From Tetmemena sp. SeJ-2015 (taxonomy: Eukaryota > Ciliophora > Spirotrichea > Sporadotrichida > Oxytrichidae), in assembly GCA_027382625.1 (NCBI GenBank), contig JAJKFJ010022828.1, positions 248,001-312,000 of the forward strand: 64,000 nucleotides of DNA, given 5' to 3'. The notes beneath the pieces are model-generated. The model did not search any database and was not told where the DNA came from. It worked only from the letters and a program-made list of their open reading frames with translations. Position numbers and translations under genes: made by a program. Positions within the stretch are counted from its first letter, which is position 1, and each line of letters starts with the position of its first letter. Positions 49,174-60,883 of the stretch are shown here, one piece after another.

Positions 49174-50595
49174 ATGATCCCGCAGAACATGACCAAATTC
49201 TATATCAACGGCGAATGGGTCGAACCGCTGTCCAAGACCCGCATCGGGGTGGAAAACCCCGCGACCGAAGAGATCGTCTGCGAAGTGGCGCTGGGCAATG
49301 CGCAGGATGCCGACCGCGCCATCCTGGCCGCCCGCGCAGCTTTTGATGCCTGGACCGTGACGCCCCCGGCTGAACGCATCGCCTTGGTCAAGCGCATCCT
49401 CGAGATCTACAACGAGCGCTACGAGGATTTCGCCCAGGTCATGTCGACCGAGATGGGCGCGCCGATGGCCTGGGCGCGCGAGGCGCAGGCCTGGGCCGGT
49501 CAGGTCCATATGGAAGCGACCATCAAGGCCGGCGAAGAGATGGTCTGGGAATATATGCGCGGCTCGACCCGCATCGTCTATGAGGGGATCGGGGTTTGCG
49601 CGCTGATCACGCCGTGGAACTGGCCGATGAACCAGATCGCCTGCAAGGTCGGGCCTGCGATTGCGGCGGGTTGCACGATGGTGCTGAAGCCGTCGGAAAT
49701 CGCGCCCTTGTCGGGGGTGCTGTTCGCGCAGGTGCTGCATGATGCAGGCGTGCCGAAGGGCGTCTTCAACTTGGTGAACGGCGCTGGCCCCGAGGTCGGC
49801 GCCCGCATGTCCTCGCATCCCGAGGTCGATATGGTGTCTTTCACCGGCTCGACCCGCGCGGGCACGGCAATCGCCGCCGCCGCCGCGCCGACGGTCAAGC
49901 GCGTGGCGCAGGAATTGGGCGGCAAGTCGGCCAATATCATCCTGCCGACAGCCGATATTGCCGAGCGGTGAAGGCGGCGTGACGGGGGTGATGTCGAACA
50001 CGGGCCAGTCCTGCGACGCGCCGACCCGGATGCTGGTGCCGCGCGCCCGTCAGGCCGAGGCCCTGGCCGCCGCCAAGGAAGCCACCGATGCGATCGTCAC
50101 CGGCGATCCGCGCGACGAGGACGGTTCTGGGTCCGCTGGTTTCAAAATGCAGTTCGACAAGGTGCAAAAGCTGATCCAGGCCGGGATCGACGAAGGCGCC
50201 ACGCTGGTCACCGGCGGCGTCGGCCGCCCGGCGGACCTGAACGCGGCTGGTTCGTGCGCCCGACCGTCTTCGGCGATGTGGTCAATTCGATGACCATCTC
50301 GAAAGAAGAGATCTTCGGGCCGGTCCTGGCGATCCAGCCCTATGACAGCATCGACGATGCCGTTCACAGGCCAATGACACGGTTTACGGCCTTGCCGCCT
50401 ATATCGCCGGTCCGGTCGAGGATGCGAAACCCGTGGCGCGCCGCCTGCGGCGGGACGGTGAACCTGAACTATCCGGCATGGGACACGTTCGCCCCGTTTG
50501 GCGGCTACAAGCAGTCGGGCAACGGGCGCGAATATGCCGATTGGGGCATCCATGATTTCTGCGAGGTCAAGGGCATCGTGGGCTGGGGGGCCTGA
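49174..50595 (+). CDS. NAD-dependent aldehyde dehydrogenase
   Basis: Oxidises an aldehyde released by the demethylation or degradation of the operon's substrate. MIPQNMTKFYINGEWVEPLS opens the protein; ICALITPWNWPMNQIACKVG-like motif VCALITPWNWPMNQIACKVG, VSFTGSTRAG, catalytic Glu in AQELGGKSANII and catalytic Cys in NTGQSCDAPTRML are present. Shifts near 49965, 50125, 50250, 50370 and 50450. The C-terminus NLNYPAWDTFAPFGGYKQSG NGREYADWG is typical of betaine aldehyde dehydrogenase-like members. About 474 residues. A hairpin follows. Confidence 0.9.
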
Positions 50596-50610
50596 CGGCA
50601 GCAAAAGGGG

Positions 50611-50634
50611 GCCGGGATTCACCTGAATCCCGGC
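50611..50634 (+). terminator. Hairpin after the aldehyde dehydrogenase
   Basis: Perfect 10-bp stem GCCGGGATTC (50611-50620) - acct - GAATCCCGGC (50625-50634), 15 bases after the stop. The sequence after it is only weakly T-rich (TCCGGTTT), so it may be a terminator or an mRNA-stabilising stem. Confidence 0.6.
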
Positions 50635-50673
50635 TCCGGTTTCCGGCGGGTGATCGGTCTTCGGGGGAAAGCG

Positions 50674-51573
50674 ATGCGCTATGGCTATATCGGTCTCGGC
50701 AATCTGGGCGGGCATCTGGCGGCCAGCCTGATCCGGGCGGGGCATGAGGTCACGGTCTATGACCGCGATCCCGCCAATGCCGAACGTCACCGGCAGATGG
50801 GGGCCAGGGTGGCGGCCTCGGTCACCGATCTGGCGGGGGCGGTCGATCATGTCTTCACCTGTCTGCCGCATCCGGCGGCGTCCGAAGCGGTGCTGGCCGA
50901 GTTGATGACGGTGCTGCCCGAAGGGGCGAGCTGGATCGAGAATTCGACCCTGGGCCGCGATGACGTGCAGCGCCTCGCCGGTCTGGCCCGTGTGGGCGGT
51001 GTGCGGATGCTCGAGGCGCCCGTGACCGGGGGCGTGCATCTGGCGGCGCGGGGCGAGATCACGGTCCTCGTCGGTGGCGACCAGGACCTTTACGACATGC
51101 ACCGCCCGGCGCTCGAGGCCATCGGCAACCGGATCTTCCACATGGGGCCGCTGGGGTCGGCGGCGGTGATCAAGGTCATCACCAACATGCTGGCCTTTAT
51201 CCATCTGGTGGCGGATGGCGAGGCGCTGATGCTGGCCAAACGCGGGGGGCTTGACCTCAAGACCGCGTGGGAGGCGATTGCAGCCTCGTCCGGGACGTCC
51301 TTCGTGCATGAGACCGAGGGGCAGTTGATCCTGAACGGCAGCTACGACATTGCCTTCAGCATGGACCTTGCCCTGAAGGACCTTGGCTTTGCGATGGGGT
51401 TCGGGCGCGAATTCGGCGTGCCGCTGGATCTGGCGGCGATGACCAACCAGACCTTCATGAAGGGCAAGGCGGTCTATGGCGGCGGGGCGCAATCGACGCA
51501 GATCGTGAAGCTGCTGGAAGATGCGCTTGGCACCGATCTGCGCGCCAAGGGCTTTCCGGCCCGGCTGGAATGA
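50674..51573 (+). CDS. NAD(P)-dependent 3-hydroxyisobutyrate dehydrogenase-family oxidoreductase
   Basis: Beta-hydroxyacid dehydrogenase family enzyme. The intact 299-residue protein starts at ATG 50674 (MRYGYIGLGNLGGHLAASLI) with the Rossmann motif GLGNLGG; LEAPVTGGVHLAARG contains the substrate motif and GSAAVIKVITNMLAF the catalytic lysine helix. No frame break. It follows the aldehyde dehydrogenase and may reduce or oxidise a hydroxyacid intermediate in the same pathway. Confidence 0.9.
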   Translation: MRYGYIGLGNLGGHLAASLIRAGHEVTVYDRDPANAERHRQMGARVAASVTDLAGAVDHVFTCLPHPAASEAVLAELMTVLPEGASWIENSTLGRDDVQRLAGLARVGGVRMLEAPVTGGVHLAARGEITVLVGGDQDLYDMHRPALEAIGNRIFHMGPLGSAAVIKVITNMLAFIHLVADGEALMLAKRGGLDLKTAWEAIAASSGTSFVHETEGQLILNGSYDIAFSMDLALKDLGFAMGFGREFGVPLDLAAMTNQTFMKGKAVYGGGAQSTQIVKLLEDALGTDLRAKGFPARLE

Positions 51574-51593
51574 TCGCCCGGCGCGGGGCATAT

Positions 51594-51612
51594 TGATTTT
51601 CGACGAAAATCA
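51594..51612. promoter_or_regulatory. Perfect inverted repeat upstream of the gamma-lyase-like gene
   Basis: TGATTTTCG (51594-51602), A, CGAAAATCA (51604-51612): a 9-bp perfect palindrome in a GC-rich background, 27 bases before ATG 51639. It looks like an operator; no regulator can be named. Confidence 0.55.
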
Positions 51613-51638
51613 GACCTTGCAGGGAAAGGGTCCTGCCC

Positions 51639-52760
51639 ATGGACGACAAGAGCCTGAACCGCGCGGCGCGGCTTTTGCATCATCGCAAGGCGGGGCTGGT
51701 GCAGGGCGATCCCGCCGTGCCGCCGATCACCGCCACCGCCACCTTCCATCTGCCGCATGTGCAGGCGGGCGGGCATTTCTACGGCCGCAACGGTCTGCCG
51801 ACCTGGGAAGCGGTCGAGACGCAGCTTTCCCTTCTGGAAGAGGCGGATTGCGTCAGCTTCCCCTCGGGCATGGCCGCGATTTCCGCCGCGCTGTTCGCGA
51901 CTCTGAAACAGGGCGCGCGGCTGGTGGTGCCGTCCGACGGCTATTACGTCACCCGGGTCCTGTCGCAGGGCTTCCTGGCCCCCTTCGGCGTGACAGTCAC
52001 CGAATTGCCCACGCGCGATTTCGCGACGGCGGATTTCACCGGCGTGGATGTGGTCTATCTGGAAACCCCGTCAAACCCCGGCCTTGACGCCATCGACATC
52101 GCCGCCACCTCCGCGCGCGCCAAGGCAGCCGGGGCAAGGGTCATTGCCGACAACACCACGATGACCCCCTATCTCCAGCGCCCGCTGGATCGGGGCTGCG
52201 ACATGGTCGTGGCCGCCGATACCAAGGCGCCTTCGGGCCATTCCGATGTGCTCTTCGGCCATGTCGCCTCCCGCGACCCTTCGCTTGTCGCCCGCGTCCG
52301 CGACTGGCGGCGGATGTCGGGATCGATTCCGGGGCCGTTCGAGGCCTTCCTCGTCCATCGCGGGCTTGAGACGCTGGAGCTGCGCCTGTCGCGCATGTGC
52401 GCCAGCGCCGGCGTTTTGGCCGAACGTCTTGCGGCCCATCCGGCGGTCAAGAACCTGCGCTATCCCGGCCTGAAAAGCGATCCGTCCCATGCCGTCACCG
52501 CGCCCAGGCGGAGAATGGCGGCTTTTGATCGTCTTCGAGGGCCGAGCCGAGATCGCCGAGGCCTTCCTGGCTCGCTCCCCGCTTCTGGAACAGACCACCA
52601 GTTTTGGGCGGTACCCATTCCTCGGCGGAAGGGGCGCGCGCGCTGGGCGATGCGGGGGCGGAAGGCTTTTCCCTTTGGTGGGGCGACTCGATTTCGGGCC
52701 GCGGCCGAAACGGGGCCACGGTCGGGACCGGAAGCGCAAATTCCCGGGCGGTTTCGGCCC
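51639..52760 (+). CDS. Cystathionine gamma-lyase/synthase-family PLP enzyme
   Basis: Trans-sulfuration enzyme family using PLP. It starts MDDKSLNRAARLLHHRKAGL at 51639; VPPITATATFHLPHV, YGRNGLPTWEAVETQL and CVSFPSGMAAISAALF are typical, and the PLP lysine is in VVAADTKAPSGHSDVLFG. It is continuous to about 52490 (LRYPGLKSDPSHAV); the C-terminus (IVFEGRAEIAEAFLARSPLL EQTTSFG, THSSAEG) is readable only in pieces because the sequence enters a G/C-run patch. The end near 52760 is approximate. It converges with mnmA. Confidence 0.85.
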
Positions 52761-52768
52761 CAGGCCGC

Positions 52769-53896
52769 TCAGCGCCCGCGCCAGATCCAGCCGCCGCCAA
52801 AGACGCGGCTGCCTTCGTTGGCGTAGAAGACGCAGGCCTGACCCGCCGAAACCCCGTCTTCAGGGTCGAGCAGTTCCACCTCGGCCTCGGTCGCCGAAAG
52901 GGGGCGGATCACCGCAGGGCGCGGCGGGCGGGTCGAGCGGACCTTGACCTGCAAATGCCATTCGGGCCGCGAGGCAAAGGGTTCCTCGCCCAGCCAGTTG
53001 ATCTCGCGCAAGGGCACGACGCGGGTTGAAAGCGCCCTTTGGCCGACACACCCGCCGCGGCTCGGGTCAAACCGGCAGCGTAACGGATCGCCCAGGCCGC
53101 CATGCCCAGGCCCCGGCGTTGGCCGATCGTGTAATGGATCACGCCATGTGCCACCCCGAACGGTGCCCGGGCCTGATCGACGATCTCGCCCGGCTGGGCC
53201 CCCGCCGGGGCGCAGCTTTCGATCAAACCCCGGGCGTAATTGCCCTTCGGGACAAGCAGATGCCTGGGTCGGGCTTGTCGGCCACGGGAGGCCATAGCGC
53301 GCCGCCGCGCCCGGGTTTCCCCCTTTGACGCCAGATGACCCAGCGGGAAGCGCAGGAAATCAAGCTGTTCGGGCGTGGTCGGGGAAAAGGAAATAGCTTT
53401 GGTCGCGCGCCGGATCGGCGGCCTGATGCAGCTCGGCCCCAAGCGCGCCCATCTTGCGCTGGATGTAATGCCCTGTCGCCATGCAATCGGCGTCAAGCTC
53501 TTTGGCGGTGGCCAGCAAGTCCTTGAACTTTACCCGTTCGTTGCAGCGGATGCAGGGAACCGGCGTCGCGCCCGCCAGATAGGCATCGGCGAATTCCTCG
53601 ATCACCGCCTCGCGGAAGGTGTTTTCGTAGTCCAGCACATAATGCGGAAAGCCCATCGTTTCGGCCACGCGCCGCGCGTCATGGATGTCGCGACCCGCGC
53701 AGCAGGCACCCTTTTTCGCCAAGGCCGCGCCGTGGTCGTAAAGTTGCAACGTCACGCCGACGACATCGTAGCCCTCGTCCTTCAGCATCGCCGCTACAAC
53801 GCTGGAATCGACCCCGCCCGACATGGCCACCACCACCCGCGTCTCGGAAGGCGGTTTGGGCAGGCCCAGAGAGTTGAGGGGCAGGTCGCGCGGCAT
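52769..53896 (-). CDS. mnmA: tRNA-specific 2-thiouridylase MnmA
   Basis: Thiolates U34 of tRNAs for Lys, Glu and Gln. From ATG 53896 the N-terminal PP-loop reads [20 protein letters not shown], the first catalytic Cys is in [15 protein letters not shown], then [12 protein letters not shown] and QSYFLF. After several shifts (53390, 53330, 53260, 53100 and 53030) [14 protein letters not shown] and the C-terminal [27 protein letters not shown] are readable; the end is at 52769. The middle, including the second catalytic Cys, lies in a poor-quality patch. About 375 residues. It is divergent from sciP. Confidence 0.92.
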
Positions 53897-54033
53897 GACA
53901 GGGGTCCGGGGGAGGGAGGAGTTGCCCAGAATATAGGAAAATCCGCGCTATCCTCAACCCCGGCTTTCAGCATTGCTTAAGCCCCTTCCGACAAGGTCCC
54001 GAAAATCCCGGAAACGGAGTGAGGTTCTCGCCC

Positions 54034-54312
54034 ATGTATCTGAAACGTGTTGACGGGCCGCGCCAGGTGACCTTGCCGGACGGCAGCATCCTCACGCGGG
54101 CAGACCTGCCGCCGCCCGAGACGCGCCGCTGGGTGGCCAGCCGCAAGGCCATTGTCGTCAAGGCGGTGATCCACGGGCTGATCACGCAATCCGAGGCGCT
54201 GTCGCGCTATGCCCTTTCGGAAGAGGAATTCACGCTTTGGCGCCAGGCGGTCGAAATGCATGGCGAGCAAAGCCCTGAAAGTGACGCAATTTCAAAATAT
54301 CGGCAACTTTAA
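54034..54312 (+). CDS. sciP: SciP (DUF1153) CtrA-inhibitory protein
   Basis: Small helix-turn-helix protein that binds CtrA-dependent promoters and blocks activation in Caulobacter. Intact, 92 residues from ATG 54034 (MYLKRVDGPRQVTLPDGSIL), with RRWVASRKAIVVKAVIHGLI and LSEEEFTLWRQAVEMHGEQS, matching SciP over its length. It lies 96 bases upstream of ctrA on the same strand, so regulator and inhibitor are neighbours. ATG 54019 in frame is a weaker start. Confidence 0.92.
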   Translation: MYLKRVDGPRQVTLPDGSILTRADLPPPETRRWVASRKAIVVKAVIHGLITQSEALSRYALSEEEFTLWRQAVEMHGEQSPESDAISKYRQL

Positions 54313-54339
54313 ATTGTTTTCTGCTCGCGCTCAAGCACA

Positions 54340-54355
54340 GTAACGCAAAGTTAAC
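54340..54355 (+). promoter_or_regulatory. Candidate CtrA binding site upstream of ctrA
   Basis: GTAA-cgcaaag-TTAAC matches the full CtrA box TTAA-N7-TTAAC with one mismatch. It is 54 bases upstream of the ctrA start, where autoregulation would act. Inference from motif only. Confidence 0.5.
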
Positions 54356-54408
54356 ATTGCCCGCCTATCCCGTTTTAAAGATGAAGGGCCAGTAGCGGAG
54401 TTTCCCGG

Positions 54409-55215
54409 ATGCGCATTCTCCTTGTTGAAGATGACCCTCACCACCTCGCGCAGCATCGAACTGATGCTTACCCATGCAAATCTTAATGTTACTGCACGGA
54501 TATGGGCGAGGACGGGATCGATCTTGCCAAGCTTTACGATTACGACCTGATCCTTCTGGATCTCAAACCTTCCCGACATGTCCGGCCATGAGGTTCTGCG
54601 CCAGATCCGCCTCGCCCGGGTGGAAACGCCGATCCTGATCCTGTCGGGGTCGGACGATACCGACAACAAAATCCGCGGCTTCGGATTCGGTGCCGATGAT
54701 TACATGACCAAACCCTTCCACCGCGAAGAGTTGGTCGCGCGCATCCACGCCATCATCCGCCGGTCCAAGGGCCATGCCCAATCGGTCATCCGCACCGGCA
54801 CGATCACCGTCAATCTCGATGCAAAAACGGTCGAAGTCGAAGGCAAGGCGGTGCATCTGACCGGCAAGGAATATCAAATGCTCGAGTTGCTGTCTTTGCG
54901 CAAGGGCACGACGCTGACCAAGGAAATGTTCCTGAACCACCTTTACGGCGGCATGGACGAACCCGAGTTGAAGATCATCGACGTCTTCATCTGCAAGCTG
55001 CGCAAGAAGCTGTCCGAGGCGACGGGGGGCGAGAACCATATCGAGACGGTCTGGGGCCGCGGCTATGTGTTGCGTGACCCGGCGCAGGGCGACAAGCCGG
55101 TGCATCGCCTGGCCGCCAGCGCTGAACCGCCCCGCCGCAGGCGTTTAACTGACCGCGCCTTGCTTAACTTTCGCGCGGACAGGCGCAGGCGCGGGCATGG
55201 TGAAAGCGTCGAGGA

Positions 55216-55219
<4 letters not shown>
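54409..55219 (+). CDS. ctrA: Cell-cycle response regulator CtrA
   Basis: OmpR-family master regulator of alphaproteobacterial motility, division or gene transfer. From ATG 54409: [10 protein letters not shown], then across shifts (near 54440, 54500 and 54570) [25 protein letters not shown] with the phosphoacceptor Asp, and [20 protein letters not shown]. The DNA-binding half is continuous ([20 protein letters not shown] and [17 protein letters not shown]). CtrA normally ends near 238 residues; the frame runs on to 55219, but a single base difference near 55123 would give the expected stop. Breaks in an essential-type gene again imply errors. Confidence 0.93.
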
Positions 55220-57280
<2,061 letters not shown>

Positions 57281-57287
57281 GGCGGGG

Positions 57288-59350
57288 ATGAGCCGCCCTG
57301 AGATCCTCTTCCCGCTTTTCGCGGGGCTGGAAACCCTGGATGGCATCGGCGCCAAGACGGCGCAGGCGCTGGCGGGCCTTGATGTCGCGCGGCCGAAGGA
57401 TCTTTTGTTCCTGCTGCCGGGCGCATCGACCGGCAGCCGCAGACCAGCGTGCGCGACGTGATCCCGCCCGCCACCCTGACGGTCGAGGTCGAGGTCGGCA
57501 GCCATTTCCCGCCGCGCCGCAAGGGCGGCCCCTACCGCATCCATGTCCGCGACCCGCTGCTGGAATGGGCGCTCGTGTTCTTCCATGCACGGGGCGACTA
57601 TCTGCAAAAGCTGCTGCCCAGCGGCCAGCGCCGCCTGGTTTCGGGCAAGGTCGAACTGTTCGATGGTGTGGCGCAGATGGTTCATCCCGACCATGTCCTG
57701 CGCCCCGAGGAAGCGGGCGAACTGCCCGCCTGGGAGCCGGTCTATCCGCTGACCGCCGGGGTGACCCAGCGCCTGTTGCAAAAGGGGGCGGCGGTGCTGG
57801 CCCGCACCCCTGACCTGCCGGAATGGATCGACCCCGGGCTGAAGGCGCGGGAAGGCTGGCCCGACTGGAAAGCCGCGCTGCAACAGGCCCATGCGCCCGA
57901 GGAGGTGATGGCCTTCACCCATCCCGCCCGCCAGCGCCTGGCCTATGACGAGCTGTTCGCCCATCAGCTGACGCTCTCGCTGGCGCGCGCGCGGATGCGG
58001 CGTGGCAAGGGCCAGTCCAGCCTTGGCACGGGCGCCTTGCAGGACCGTGTGCTGAAAAGCCTGCCCTATGCGCCCACTGGCGCCCAGACCCGGGCCATCG
58101 CGGAAATCGCCGCCGACATGGCGTCGGATCAGCGCATGAACCGGCTCTTGCAGGGCGATGTGGGCGCCGGCAAGACGCTGGTCGCCTTCCTTGCGCTTCT
58201 CGTCGCGGTCGAGGCGGGCGGGCAGGGCGTGATGATGGCCCCGACCGAAATTCTGGCGCGGCAGCATCACGAGGGGCTGGCCCCGCTGGCAGCCGGCGGG
58301 GGTGCGGCTCGAGTTGCTGACGGGGCGCGACAAGGGGGCGGAACGGGCGGCGAAACTGGCCGATCTGGCGGCGGGGCGGATCGACATTCTGGTGGGCACC
58401 CATGCGGTGTTCCAAAAGGACGTGGCCTTTCATGATCTGAGGCTTGCGATCATCGACGAACAGCACCGTTTCGGCGTGGCGCAGCGGATGGAGCTGGGCC
58501 AAGGGGAAACGCCGGATGTGCTGGTGATGACGGCGACGCCAATTCCGCGCAGCCTTGCCTTGGCCAGTTACGGCGACATGGATGTTTCCGTGCTGGACGA
58601 GAAGCCGGCCGGGCGCAAACCGATCCGCCCCTGCTTGCTGCCCGTCGCCCGCATCGACGAGGTGTGGCCATCTGCGCAAGGCCGTGGCCGAGGGGCGGCA
58701 GGCCTATTGGGTCTGCCCCCTGGTCGAGGAATCAGAGGTGCTGGATATCCCAGCGCCGAGGCAGCGTTTCCAGCACCTGCGTGCCCTTTGGCGACGGGTG
58801 GGGGCTGGTGCATGGCCAGATGCCGCCTGCGGAAAGGATGCCGCCATGGCGCGGTTTCTGGCCGGGCAGACGCAGGTTCTGGTCGCGACCACGGTGATCG
58901 AGGTGGGGGTGAACGTGCCCAACGCGTCCATCATGGTGATCGAGCGGGCGGAGACCTTTGGTCTGGCGCAGTTGCACCAGTTGCGCGGGCGGGTGGGGCG
59001 CGGGGCGGCGGAATCGACCTGCCTCATGCTCTACCAGCCGCCGCTGACCGATGGCGGCGAGCGGCGGTTGAAAGTGCTGCGCGACACCGAGGACGGGTTC
59101 AGGATCGCCGAAGAGGACCTTGCCATGCGCGGGGCGGGCGACCTGATCGGCACGGCGCAATCGGGCCTGCCGCGGTTCCGCGTGGCCGATCTGGAACGGC
59201 AATCGGCGCTGATGGCGGTGGCGCAATCCGATGCGCGGGCGCTGCTGACCACCGATCCGGCGCTGGAAAGCCCGCGCGGCAAGGCGGCGCGGCTGTTGCG
59301 TGGGTTGCTGGATTCAAGACCGGGCGATCCGGCTTTTGTCGGTCGGTTAG
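57288..59350 (+). CDS. recG: ATP-dependent DNA helicase RecG
   Basis: Remodels stalled replication forks. It starts MSRPEILFPLFAGLETLDGI at 57288. The OB-fold wedge domain lies near FFHARGDYLQKLLPSGQRRL; Walker A MNRLLQGDVGAGKTLVAFLA, motif II LRLAIIDEQHRFGVAQRM, motif III DVLVMTATPIPRSLAL and motif VI LAQLHQLRGRVGRGAAESTC are intact. Shifts near 57420, 58290, 58665, 58755 and 59310. The last shift gives the family end IQDRAIRLLSVG at TAG 59348-59350. About 690 residues. Confidence 0.94.
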
Positions 59351-59524
59351 CTGCAGAGTCGGGGCCGGGCATCCCGCGCCTGTGCTGGCCGCGACCGCCC
59401 GGCGCAGGGAAATTTCCCTTATGGACTCTGATGTTCTCGAAAATTTCCGAAATGTTCGCAAAAAGTTCTTGCCACGCGTTAACCATTATGAGAACAATTG
59501 GGCAACAAGGAACGGAGACATGCC

Positions 59525-59645
59525 ATGATGCACCGCCTGAAAGCCCTGACCACCCGTCGCGACACCTCGCTTTTTGAGATGTTTGGTCTGACGGTTCTGT
59601 TCGCCGTTCTTTACGTCACGCTGGCGCTGCCCCGGGGCCGCCTGA
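59525..59645 (+). CDS. Small single-helix membrane protein
   Basis: From ATG 59525: MMHRLKALTTRRDTSLFEMF GLTVLFAVLYVTLALP, a basic head and one membrane helix. One base removed in the C/G run near 59632 gives the ending LPGAA at TGA 59643-59645. About 39 residues; function unknown. Similar short proteins recur in Rhodobacteraceae. It has its own upstream region (59351-59524, AT-rich for this genome, with GTTAACC at 59480) and a terminator downstream. Confidence 0.5.
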
Positions 59646-59742
59646 CCTTTTCGTTTCTGCCTGCGGTCTGTTCCCCAGGCGCGAGCATCCCAGCCTGTCC
59701 CGGCCTTCCGGATGCGCCCCACGCGCCCCAGACACGCCACTG

Positions 59743-59779
59743 CCGCCGCCACCTGTCCCGGTGCGCGGCGGTTTTTTTT
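59743..59779 (+). terminator. Strong rho-independent terminator
   Basis: Stem CCGCCGC (59743-59749) / GCGGCGG (59765-59771) followed by eight T (59772-59779). About 100 bases after the small membrane gene. Confidence 0.85.
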
Positions 59780-59801
59780 GGGGCTCAGGCCGGGGCAAGC
59801 G

Positions 59802-59816
59802 TTAAGAGACGGTTAA
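59802..59816. promoter_or_regulatory. Perfect CtrA box sequence
   Basis: TTAA-gagacgg-TTAA, an exact TTAA-N7-TTAA. It lies just after the terminator and between two genes whose 3' ends face it, so no obvious target gene is adjacent. It may be a chance match or mark an unannotated transcript. Confidence 0.35.
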
Positions 59817-59827
59817 TCTGGAATCGT

Positions 59828-59873
59828 AAGCCGTTGAAATGGCTTGGGTCAGGCATTGTCCCACCGTGGGACA
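59828..59873 (-). repeat. 3'-UTR double hairpin element, copy 2
   Basis: On the minus strand, 24 bases after the IscU-like stop: palindrome TGTCCCACGGTGGGACA (59857-59873), ATGC, then stem AAGCC / GGCTT (59828-59845) with a loop containing ATTTCAA. Same order and loop as copy 1 after preA. Confidence 0.8.
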
Positions 59874-59897
59874 TCTGCCCATGCGCCCGCGCTGCCG

Positions 59898-60353
59898 TCA
59901 GACCGCCTGGGCCTTTTCGGCTGCCTCGAAAGCCTCGCAGGCCGCTTCCAGTGCCAGAAGGATCGAGGCATGGCGATTCTTGTAGTCGCGCGCGGGCAGC
60001 AGCACCTCATAGCCGTCGAATGGGGCCGCCGGCACCGGCGCGCCCTCTTTCAGCATGGCCCGCAGCGCATCCCTTGCGGCCTCCAGTTCGGCCCGGCTGC
60101 GCCCGATCACCACGCCGCCCAGAACCGAAGCCGAAGCCTGGCCCAGGGCGCAGGCCTTCACATCCTGGGCGAATTCGGCCACGCGGCCATCGCGCAGCAC
60201 CAGATCCGCCGTCACGGTTGAGCCGCACAAGGGCGACCGCCGCCGCGCCGAACCCTCGGGCGCGGCCAGACGCCCGGTCAGCGGAATATCCGCCGCCAGC
60301 GCCAGGATGCGCCCGGAATACAGCTTCACAAGATCGGCGTCGCTCATGGACAT
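59898..60353 (-). CDS. Iron-sulfur cluster assembly scaffold protein (NifU-N/IscU-like)
   Basis: Transfers or assembles Fe-S clusters. Intact, 151 residues from 60353 (ATG 60347 is an alternative). Conserved Cys in SPLCGSTVTADL and VKACALGQASASVL, the third candidate in LEAACEAFEAA. The region DYKNRHASILLALEA corresponds to the conserved basic/alkyl stretch near the third Cys in alphaproteobacterial members. It is divergent from hisI with 55 bases between. Its 3' UTR holds the repeat element above. Confidence 0.85.
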   Translation of the reverse strand: MSMSDADLVKLYSGRILALAADIPLTGRLAAPEGSARRRSPLCGSTVTADLVLRDGRVAEFAQDVKACALGQASASVLGGVVIGRSRAELEAARDALRAMLKEGAPVPAAPFDGYEVLLPARDYKNRHASILLALEAACEAFEAAEKAQAV

Positions 60354-60408
60354 GCCCTCCGCGCCCCCCTATGTAGTCCCGCGCCCGTCCCGCGCCAAGG
60401 AGAGTTCG

Positions 60409-60768
60409 ATGGCTTTCGACCCGGCAAGCCTAAAGTATGATGCCAATGGCCTGATCCCCTGCATCGCGCAGGACCATGCCACGGGCGAGGTCTTGATGAT
60501 GGCATGGATGAACGCCACCTCTCTGGCCCATACGCTGGCGACGGGGCGGGTGACCTATTGGAGCCGGTCGCGTGCTGCGTTCTGGATCAAGGGCGAAACC
60601 TCGGGCCATGTGCAAAAGCTGGTCGAGCTGCGCGTGGATTGCGACAGCGATTGCCTGCTTGCGCTGATCGACCAGACGGGACCGGCCTGCCACACCAACC
60701 GCCGGTCGTGTTTCTACACGGCAGTCCGCGACGGCGCGGAAGCGGTGATCGCGGACCCGATCGCCTGA
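60409..60768 (+). CDS. hisI: Phosphoribosyl-AMP cyclohydrolase HisI
   Basis: Histidine biosynthesis step 3, a Zn enzyme. Intact, 119 residues from ATG 60409 (MAFDPASLKYDANGLIPCIA). Motifs: VLMMAWMNATSLAHTLATGR, TYWSRSRAAFWIKGETSGHV, VDCDSDCLLALIDQTGPACH TNRRSCFY with the metal-binding Cys. It stands alone, without the other his genes, and ends in a bidirectional terminator. Confidence 0.94.
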   Translation: MAFDPASLKYDANGLIPCIAQDHATGEVLMMAWMNATSLAHTLATGRVTYWSRSRAAFWIKGETSGHVQKLVELRVDCDSDCLLALIDQTGPACHTNRRSCFYTAVRDGAEAVIADPIA

Positions 60769-60829
60769 GGCGCGCCTGGCCCGCAGGGCCTGGCCGCAGC
60801 CGCGTGCCAGGCGCTTCCGCCACAAAGCA

Positions 60830-60855
60830 AAACCGCGCCCCGAAGGGCGCGGTTT
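60830..60855. terminator. Bidirectional terminator between hisI and rplI
   Basis: AAACCGCGCCC (60830-60840) - cgaa - GGGCGCGGTTT (60845-60855): perfect 11-bp stem with A and T ends on both sides, serving the convergent hisI and rplI transcripts. Confidence 0.9.
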
Positions 60856-60883
60856 CCTGAAAAGCCTGTCCCGGAAGGGGGGC

